Shown here in pieces: positions 6,196 through 14,600 of a stretch of DNA of 16,096 nucleotides. The stretch is taken from positions 1 through 16,096 of the forward strand of contig CAJTJC010000022.1 in the NCBI GenBank assembly GCA_910576655.1, in the 5' to 3' direction. Every line of letters starts with the position of its first letter. Positions within the stretch are counted from its first letter, which is position 1. Source of the DNA: an uncultured Christensenella sp. (GTDB taxonomy: Bacteria > Bacillota > Clostridia > Christensenellales > Borkfalkiaceae). The translations under genes and the position numbers were made by a program. Under the pieces are notes generated by a model, which was not told the origin of the DNA, did no database searches, and was given only the letters and a program-made list of their open reading frames with translations.

Positions 6196-8138
6196 ATTTT
6201 ACCTCCGTATCCTAAAACTACTCGAATTGCTGTTTGTCCCTTAGTGCCTATTACCTGTCCCATATCTACTATGATTTGCCATGATTTAGCTGCGCTATTG
6301 GTTTTAAAGAAAACATTTTGAGATTTTAATCCCTTTTGTGCCATTGTAATAATGTCATCTACAGAATTAGATATAAATTTAGAATGTTTTCCTCCAGCAT
6401 CACCTAGATGTTTATTAATATTAAACATCTTATCAGGTCTAGCTTTAAATGCTGCATTTGAAGCAGCTTTTAAAGGACTGTAAGTCAAACCTCCTATTGT
6501 TCCTCCAATAACTGCGCCTATCAAAGCGCCACCGGTAAAGCCGATTGCTAAGCCGGTCCATAAGCCATCTATACCGCCTACAGCATATCCGATTCCTGCT
6601 CCAACAGCTGCTCCAACAGCTGCCCCTATCAATGCTCCTTTTAATGCACCCACAGCTATAGCGCCTGCTAACCCGGCCGCAGCACCACCAGTTACTATAG
6701 TCGCTACAGCAAGTGCAGCTATAATCACAATGCCTCCAAGGCCAATAAGGAGTTTCTGCCACCACTTTAATTTTGTGCCTTCGGGGTCGATAGCCATCAC
6801 GGGGTTATTTCCACAATAAGCGTAAAGATTAAGCCCGCCAAGCGTTTCGGGGTCAAGATATTCTATGCTGTCCGCGGAAATAAATCTACAAGTTTCGGGG
6901 TCATAGTATCTCGATATCAGATAGTACAGTTTAGTTTCAATATCGAAGTAATAGCCACGGTAACGGAAGGGGTTTAAAGAGCCTATCTTGTCCGTTTCGG
7001 AAACTATCTCGGTATTACCGAAAGCGTCGTAAGCGTAGTGAGCTACTTCAACTAATTTATCGGTATCCTTTCTGTAAATATGGGTTATATCGCCCTGTAC
7101 GTTCTTGCGGTAGAGATAGACTTTATCTTCAAAGTTAAACCCTGCAATACCGTCCACTCCGTAGATATAGTATATCCATACGGACTTATCCTTATCGGGA
7201 CCTTTAACGCTTCTCTGTTCGGCAATAAGATTATTGCCGTCGTATATGTACTTTGAGGTTACCGAAGTCTTTCCGTCGGTTGCGGTTTTACTTGTACGAA
7301 CGTTGTTGAAGTCGTAGGTGTAGGTTGCCTTTTTATTCTCTATACCGTAGGATATGAGGCGGCGACCCTGCCAAACAAGATTTCTGCCCTTGTAGGAGAG
7401 GGGGTTACCCAATGCGTCGTATTTACATTCTTCTTTGATATCGGCTTTCGCCTCACCGAACGATAACAGTTGGTCTCTCCAACCGTGTTGACTGTATGAA
7501 TATTCGTATTCGTTTACGATTTCGCCTAATTCGTCTTTGAGAGTAAAGGCGTAATGAGTTTTAGAAAGGATATTACCTGCGGCGTCGTAACGGTAAGTAA
7601 CCGTTCCGAATTTGACGTTATCCTCGCGGATAAGTCTGTTAAGTCCGTCATACTTATAGCGCGCAACAAGCTTGCCGTTTTCTGTTACGGTTTCAATATT
7701 GCCTGCTTTGTCGTAGGTATATTTCAGACTGTCTTTTCTGATATCGTTTACGCCGTACCACACGGTTGAAACCCTGTTCGTGGCGTGGTCGCCGAATTTC
7801 TGATAATAGATATCCTTAACAAGCTTTTCGCCGAGCGAAATTTCTCTTGTACGACCTAAACCGTCGTAAGCAAATTTCTGTTCTACGCCGAAGGGCAGGG
7901 TTACTTTTGAATTGCGTTTGTCGGGCGTGTTGTCCGTTTCGTATGTGTATGCTAACGACTGACCGCCAACGGTGTAGGTAGTACGCTCAAGCTCGTTATC
8001 TTTAGTATAACCGAAATTTTTGGTAAGAGGATATGCCCCGCTCCGTTCTTCTGTTAGGGCGTTGCCCTTGTAATCGTATGAGTAATTGATATTATACACC
8101 GGTTTGCCGTTGTTGTCAATAACAGGGGAAGTATGCAA
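6168..8138 (-). CDS. Orphan RHS tip 2, 5'-truncated, with nuclease-like C-terminal toxin
   Basis: The frame is open from a TAG near 8155 to 6168. The only early start is TTG 8136-8138 (656 aa), without a Shine-Dalgarno sequence, so independent translation is doubtful. From IDNNGK onward, about 423 residues are identical to residues 1331-1753 of the full-length protein (an identical DNA repeat). The core ends with AYCGNNPVMAIDPEG and KLKWW. A glycine-zipper-like hydrophobic linker of about 90 residues follows. The last 105 residues (about 552-656) form the toxin: NKHLGDAGGKHSKF with two His (about 577 and 585), WQIIVDMGQVIGTKG, and a final AIRVVLGYGGKIWTMFPVF. The H...KH and terminal RVV...T-FPV pattern recalls BECR-fold RNase toxins; this is a resemblance by eye, not a proven assignment. 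Confidence 0.75.
   Translation of the reverse strand: MHTSPVIDNNGKPVYNINYSYDYKGNALTEERSGAYPLTKNFGYTKDNELERTTYTVGGQSLAYTYETDNTPDKRNSKVTLPFGVEQKFAYDGLGRTREISLGEKLVKDIYYQKFGDHATNRVSTVWYGVNDIRKDSLKYTYDKAGNIETVTENGKLVARYKYDGLNRLIREDNVKFGTVTYRYDAAGNILSKTHYAFTLKDELGEIVNEYEYSYSQHGWRDQLLSFGEAKADIKEECKYDALGNPLSYKGRNLVWQGRRLISYGIENKKATYTYDFNNVRTSKTATDGKTSVTSKYIYDGNNLIAEQRSVKGPDKDKSVWIYYIYGVDGIAGFNFEDKVYLYRKNVQGDITHIYRKDTDKLVEVAHYAYDAFGNTEIVSETDKIGSLNPFRYRGYYFDIETKLYYLISRYYDPETCRFISADSIEYLDPETLGGLNLYAYCGNNPVMAIDPEGTKLKWWQKLLIGLGGIVIIAALAVATIVTGGAAAGLAGAIAVGALKGALIGAAVGAAVGAGIGYAVGGIDGLWTGLAIGFTGGALIGAVIGGTIGGLTYSPLKAASNAAFKARPDKMFNINKHLGDAGGKHSKFISNSVDDIITMAQKGLKSQNVFFKTNSAAKSWQIIVDMGQVIGTKGQTAIRVVLGYGGKIWTMFPVFL
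6853..8121 (-). repeat. 1269-bp direct repeat, copy in orphan tip 2
   Basis: Read base by base this segment is identical to 9392-10660 (constant offset 2539). On the toxin side, identity stops sharply at 6853: the adjoining 60 bp of RHS core differ at many silent positions. On the other side it ends at 8121 where the orphan leaves RHS homology. Confidence 0.95.
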
Positions 8139-8174
8139 AATCTTAATTGCACTGTTCTAAAACAAATATAAACA

Positions 8175-8206
8175 AAACAAGTTTCAGCATTTACTGAAAC
8201 TTGTTT
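8175..8206. terminator. Terminator separating immunity gene 1 from orphan tip 2
   Basis: AAACAAGTTTCAG (8175-8187) and CTGAAACTTGTTT (8194-8206) form a perfect 13-bp stem with a 6-nt loop. On the minus strand it continues into TTGTTTATATTTG. It lies about 100 bp beyond the immunity 1 stop and should stop RHS operon transcription before orphan tip 2. Confidence 0.85.
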
Positions 8207-8246
8207 CAATTTAAATTAATCCCGTCTTTTACGCAGTAATTGCACC

Positions 8247-8287
8247 TCAAAAACATAGTCAATATTTTAAATTTAAAAGAAGTGCAG
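8247..8287. repeat. Inter-cassette junction module (degenerate copy B)
   Basis: Bases 8247-8263 match 5684-5700 at 16 of 17 positions and are followed, after an AT-rich spacer, by AAAGAAGTGCAG, which equals one arm of the terminator at 5707-5735. The second arm is missing. The role of terminator is taken here by the unrelated hairpin at 8175-8206. Confidence 0.5.
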
Positions 8288-8308
8288 TTTAAGTCTTATT
8301 AATTAACA

Positions 8309-8680
8309 CTATTTATTTAAAATGCAATCAATTCTAGATACATCAAACTCAATAAAATCATTTAATTTTATATCTCCTGGGAAAGCTTTATCAAGTGTTA
8401 ATTCTAGTCCACCAATATTTATTTTTGGTTCTTTAATATTACAAACTTTCCCTTGCAAATGGTAACTGAAATGTTCTTGCAGTTTTAAAATAATATATTT
8501 TCTACTTTTAACTTTAAATATATTATCAGCAAACAAACTTAATAAGCTTTGAACTTTCAAATCTTTAACACAAGTTTCTATCGGAAAGCAATAACATAGT
8601 ATTTCATATTTGCCATCTGATACAATTAAATCAGCTTCTCCACTGAATTTATCATAGTCTTTAATATCTTTAATATACAA
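8309..8680 (-). CDS. Immunity-type protein for the active RHS toxin 1
   Basis: This 123-aa soluble protein begins MYIKDIKDYDKFSGEADLIV and continues with DGKYEILCYCFP, a central basic stretch, and a C-terminal INIGGLELTLDKAFPGDIKL followed by NDFIEFDVSRIDC. It starts at TTG 8678-8680, 14 nt after the toxin stop TAG (8695-8697). The AGGAG site (ctcct, 8689-8693) lies in this gap, 8 nt from the start codon, so no better start exists and translation is probably coupled to the toxin. Short proteins of this DGxYEILCYC...DFIEFxVxRxDC type recur in Firmicutes next to polymorphic toxins as far as I recall, but I cannot name the family. It should bind and block the C-terminal 100 residues of the adjacent RHS protein. 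Confidence 0.7.
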   Translation of the reverse strand: MYIKDIKDYDKFSGEADLIVSDGKYEILCYCFPIETCVKDLKVQSLLSLFADNIFKVKSRKYIILKLQEHFSYHLQGKVCNIKEPKINIGGLELTLDKAFPGDIKLNDFIEFDVSRIDCILNK

Positions 8681-8694
8681 AATCTATACTCCTA

Positions 8695-11600
8695 CTATAT
8701 TATAAATAATGTTAATCCAAGTTCCTTTATAAGACCAGATACGCTTCTAATACCAAATGTAGCTACCTTTGAACCATTCATACCAACAAAAGCATAATTT
8801 GCTTGTCCACCGGCCCCAAAAAATCTTATATATCCAGTAGTTAGTTTTCCTTTATAAGAATAAGATATTTTTGTGCCATTTTTTATTACATATTTGGCTC
8901 CCTTAGAATATTCTTTTGCCGAATTAAATAAACCTTCAAATTCTTTTCCGTGTTTCATATAATGAGAATTTAAAGCGGCCTTAGAGGAAAAAGTTCCAAA
9001 ATTGAGACCACCTACAGCACCACCAATAACGGCGCCAACAATCGCACCAATTCCAAAGCCGATTAAAAATCCGGAAAGAATGCTTTCTCCAAAATCAGCT
9101 CCCGTTACTCCTGCATATATTGCACCGCCAGCAATTCCAACTGCCGAACCTATTGCCGCACCTATTAATGCGCCTTTTGCCGCACCTACCGCAATTGCCC
9201 CAACAAGTCCGGGCATAGCTACACCGGCAGTTGCAACCGTAAGCACAACTGCGGCAGCAACCACCAAGGCAGCACCAATTCCAAATAATAACCACTGCCA
9301 CCACTTAGGTTTATTGCCGTTTTCGTCCGTCATCATTACGGGATTGTTGGCGCAATAAGCATACAGATTAAGTCCACCCAACGTTTCGGGATCAAGATAT
9401 TCTATGCTGTCCGCGGAAATAAATCTACAAGTTTCGGGGTCATAGTATCTCGATATCAGATAGTACAGTTTAGTTTCAATATCGAAGTAATAGCCACGGT
9501 AACGGAAGGGGTTTAAAGAGCCTATCTTGTCCGTTTCGGAAACTATCTCGGTATTACCGAAAGCGTCGTAAGCGTAGTGAGCTACTTCAACTAATTTATC
9601 GGTATCCTTTCTGTAAATATGGGTTATATCGCCCTGTACGTTCTTGCGGTAGAGATAGACTTTATCTTCAAAGTTAAACCCTGCAATACCGTCCACTCCG
9701 TAGATATAGTATATCCATACGGACTTATCCTTATCGGGACCTTTAACGCTTCTCTGTTCGGCAATAAGATTATTGCCGTCGTATATGTACTTTGAGGTTA
9801 CCGAAGTCTTTCCGTCGGTTGCGGTTTTACTTGTACGAACGTTGTTGAAGTCGTAGGTGTAGGTTGCCTTTTTATTCTCTATACCGTAGGATATGAGGCG
9901 GCGACCCTGCCAAACAAGATTTCTGCCCTTGTAGGAGAGGGGGTTACCCAATGCGTCGTATTTACATTCTTCTTTGATATCGGCTTTCGCCTCACCGAAC
10001 GATAACAGTTGGTCTCTCCAACCGTGTTGACTGTATGAATATTCGTATTCGTTTACGATTTCGCCTAATTCGTCTTTGAGAGTAAAGGCGTAATGAGTTT
10101 TAGAAAGGATATTACCTGCGGCGTCGTAACGGTAAGTAACCGTTCCGAATTTGACGTTATCCTCGCGGATAAGTCTGTTAAGTCCGTCATACTTATAGCG
10201 CGCAACAAGCTTGCCGTTTTCTGTTACGGTTTCAATATTGCCTGCTTTGTCGTAGGTATATTTCAGACTGTCTTTTCTGATATCGTTTACGCCGTACCAC
10301 ACGGTTGAAACCCTGTTCGTGGCGTGGTCGCCGAATTTCTGATAATAGATATCCTTAACAAGCTTTTCGCCGAGCGAAATTTCTCTTGTACGACCTAAAC
10401 CGTCGTAAGCAAATTTCTGTTCTACGCCGAAGGGCAGGGTTACTTTTGAATTGCGTTTGTCGGGCGTGTTGTCCGTTTCGTATGTGTATGCTAACGACTG
10501 ACCGCCAACGGTGTAGGTAGTACGCTCAAGCTCGTTATCTTTAGTATAACCGAAATTTTTGGTAAGAGGATATGCCCCGCTCCGTTCTTCTGTTAGGGCG
10601 TTGCCCTTGTAATCGTATGAGTAATTGATATTATACACCGGTTTGCCGTTGTTGTCAATAGCTGAATTTGTCAGTTTTCCCGTTTCTGCGTCGTAAGTGT
10701 TAGTAATGCTTTCCGTATGCGTTTCGCTATACTTTACCGTTTGGTTTACTAAATTGCCGTAAACGTCTGATTGGGTAGCGGAGGAGTAGCCGCCTGCAAA
10801 AGTAGTCGTGCAGTGAAGTTTGTCCTCATACGATTTAGTAATTTCGAAGTTCGAGCCTGCGATTTGAATGCAGGTATCCCTGCCCCAACCGTCGTATGCA
10901 TAATCATAGACGGTTTCGCCGTTGCTAACTCTTGTAAGTAAGCCTGCGTTGCGGTGCATAGTATTTATGCTTTCTTCACCGTCTACGCTTCCGCTTATGC
11001 TGACGAGGTTTCCGTCCTTGTATCCGAATGAGGTTTTATTGCCTTTACCGTCCGACTGAACCGAAACTTCGCCGTTTTGGCCGTAGGTGTAGGTTACGCC
11101 GTCATATTCGCCGCTTTCGTCGATATCGGCGGTGACGACACCCTTGTCGTCAAGCTTGCATTCTTCGTAGAATTTGCTTGTAGGGTCGTCTATATTGTAG
11201 GTTATCTTTTTAATTGCTCTGCCCTTGTCGTCGTAAACTGTTTTTTCGGCAACGCCCGCGTAGTTTATACTGCGGACAAGCGCGCCCTGAGCGTTATATT
11301 CGTGCGTGCTTGTGTATACTTTGCCGTCGGAGGTTGTAAGCTCTTCCTTTATAAGCCTGTCGTTATCGTCGTAAAAATAATTTGTATATGATCTGCTTTC
11401 ACTGTCTTCGCTGTAAGTCTGTCTGCCTTCTTCGTCAAATTCGCTGTAAGTCCAAGAGCCTTCGCGTAAAGACAGACAGTCAAAAGTTGCTTCTCCCACG
11501 TTATTTTTATAGTCTATGTAAATGTTGCATTGCAATATCGTTTTACCTTTTTTGATTTCTATCGGCATTGCAATATATTGCCAATTTGTATTGAGCCAAT

Positions 11601-14600
11601 CGAAGCAGCCAACGAATCTATCAATGTGGCCATGAGCGTCAATGACTTCTGCGCGGACTTCGAACTTGCGGTTTTGTTTCGCGCGGTCGGTCGTTATTCC
11701 GTAGGCTTCGTTTACATTTTTATTCGCATACTGCTGACTTCTGTCCGACTCTACGTATGCGGAATCTGCTTTTGCCCAAACGGAAAGGACGTAGTCGAAG
11801 GTTTTGTTCTGAAGCACATCTTTAAAGATTGACGGATTAACCTTTATTTCTTTAATCGCCGCATTATTAGGTTTATTATCTTTCGTTCCCTGTAATACAA
11901 ACGTTCTGTCTTTTTCCGCAATAAAATTTTTGTCGGCAAGTTTATCCGAAATAGTAAAACTCTTTTTGTTATCGGTATATTCGAAGGATTTTGCGCGGGT
12001 TGTTTCTCCGGGGTCGGAATATTGTCCCTCGTACATAGTTACAACTTTGCCGAGTATGTCGAAGTTATAAGTTTTAACAAGACCGACTTCGTCCGTTACG
12101 CTAGTCGTTAAGTGCGAATCGTGGTAGTCTATTGTTGCCAAAAGTTTTGAATTTTCGGATACCGGTTCGGTGTCCTTTTTTCTTATAACGTCTATTCCGT
12201 TATCTGTAATATACTTTAATTTCGTCGTCTGATAAATTTCATTAACCCGTCCGTACTTGTCGTATATGAATTTAACGCCGAAGCCGTTGTTGTCCTTAAC
12301 TGAATTTAAAAAGCCGTAATCGTCGTAGCCCAAAACGGTCTCTTCGCCGTTTCCGTCTATAATATTAGTCAACAAACCTTTCTTTTCGTTTTTTTCTTTA
12401 TCGTAGTAGAGGCGGTAGGCTTTACCGTCCGAAGTTGTAATTGATTTGATGCGTTTACCCTTGTCGTATTCGAAGGATATGACGTTATTGTCCGTATCCT
12501 GAACGGACGAGATGCGGCCTTTCGAGTAAAGAATAGCCGTTTGATTTTCGTAGTTATCGAAGAGCGCAACGAGATAACCGTCTTTATTAAAGCCCATCGT
12601 GGCGTCGCCGTTGCCTGTAATAAAATAAGTCGGCGTCTGCCAATTCATTTGCGTAAGCTGATGCTTGGCGTTATAGTACTGCTTAAAATATTTTTCAAGG
12701 TCAGCCTTGTTGTTTTCGGAGGTTTCAAGCAGCATAACAATCTGTCTGTTTACAAGCTCGCCCTGCGCCTGTTCTATAAAATCATTGATTTCCGCTTCGA
12801 ATTTATTTATATTTGCTTGTAACTTATCCGTGCGGTCTGAAAATTCCTGCTGGAACAACCTTAAACGTTGTTCGACAACCTTTTGTCGAACTTGCATTGG
12901 TCTAACCGTGTCGTCGGACTTAGTTCGATTATAAGAGTCTATATGGTCGTTGATGCGTTCTAATTCCAGCTTCAAATCGCAATACTTTCCCTCTATATGC
13001 CCCAAATTAATTGTAAGGTTTGTGTTTGACGGTTTTTCAGTTATGTAATCGTTCAGATTGCCGTCTTTACCGCTAATCCTTTGAATATTGATACAACAAT
13101 CGTTTTCTGTATTTTTATAATTATGTTTATTTACATAATCTAGATAGGCTTCATATTGATAGTGGTGGCTGAAGTCAATGAGATTACCTTTACTGTTAAA
13201 TATAAGATATTGATACTGCTTTTTTCTTGTCAAAGTAGCAAAGTCTTTGCGTAAATCGTGTACCAGTTTGCGCAACATAATAAGGGTTTTATTATATTCG
13301 CCGTTTTTAAAAATGTTTTTATTTTCATTTTTTATGTCCGAGTAATTTTCCGTATCTTTATAAGTTGAGTCAACAGGTAAAGCGGCGGTTAATTTATTTG
13401 ATTTAACCGTTTGTTGCAATAAAAGAGATTGGTACTGTATGGCTTCGGATTCGGAAAGAAGCAGTCTGTACTTTTTAAGTCTTAAGCCTTTAAATGAAGT
13501 TAAAAAGCTCTCATAGGCGGCAACGGACAATTCACCGTTGTTCTTGAACATATTTTTCAATTCGCCGCTTCTTACAATCTGACCCGTATATTTATTTACG
13601 AATACATAATTTTTCAACTGTCTTTTTAATGCTTCAACGTTGTCTTCAAGCTCTATTTGTTCCTGTTGACGCTGTTCAAGATATTTTGCGCCTTTGAAAC
13701 CTGTATAATCTTGTTCGAGACGCAATCCGTTAGTTGTTTTGCGCTCAACGTAAACTTTCTTTTCGATTTTTTCGTAAACATTCTTTTTATTTACTTTTTT
13801 AATAAATTTGTTAATTACGTATTTTAAACTTCCGTTCAGGTCAACCTGAACCTCTGATTTGGGAATATAAATTTTTTGTTTAACGCCGTCTGTTTCGTCG
13901 GAAAAGTAATAATATTTTTCAGAAAATTCGTGGTAATTTCCATCCCCGTCAACGTAAGTATATACCGATTGGTTTTTTGTGCCTTTCCTTTTAATAAGGT
14001 ATTGCTCTAAATTAAGTTTAAAACCTTTGCCGATGCCGTGCCTGAATTGAGCTTTTCCTTCCGCATCGTCAACGGTCGTCCGGCGTTCTTCGGCTTGTGC
14101 AGTGTTATAGACAAGCGCCACTTCACCGCCGCATTGGTGATTAAAGCGTAAAGCGCCGGTAGCAAGATTGATTTTTCCGTTGCCTGCCTGTCGGATGTCG
14201 TAGTCGACGTATGCGCTGTTTTCGTGCATTATCTGTTCGGGAATATATTCTGTATAAAGTTCGATATTGTCAAGTGTGATATTTTTATCAAATAATACGC
14301 AAATTTTTTCATATTGTCGGGGATTAACGGAATTTCTAAATGCGCATTTGATGAGACAGTTTATCTCTTCCGTGATATTAATTGATATTTTATCCCCTAT
14401 ATGAGGGGCGATAAGGTCTATTACCTGTTGCGTCTCTTGGTCGTTGTATTTTACGTTTACAGGCGTGTTTTTTCCATTATCGCATTCTTTTACAACCGCT
14501 AAAATAGCTGCGTTTGTAATTCTTGCCGAAGATATGCCGAGTGAATTTATTATTTTTTCGTCAATCTCGATTATTTTTTCGATTTCGTTTGTGTCTGTGT

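Noticed and set aside
9002..9358. Plus-strand 118-codon frame rich in Pro/Ala and a minus-strand Cys-rich frame opposite the glycine-zipper linker
   Set aside because: Both are frame shadows of the Gly/Ala-rich linker of the RHS protein; the same occurs at 6445-6765 and 4709-4915.
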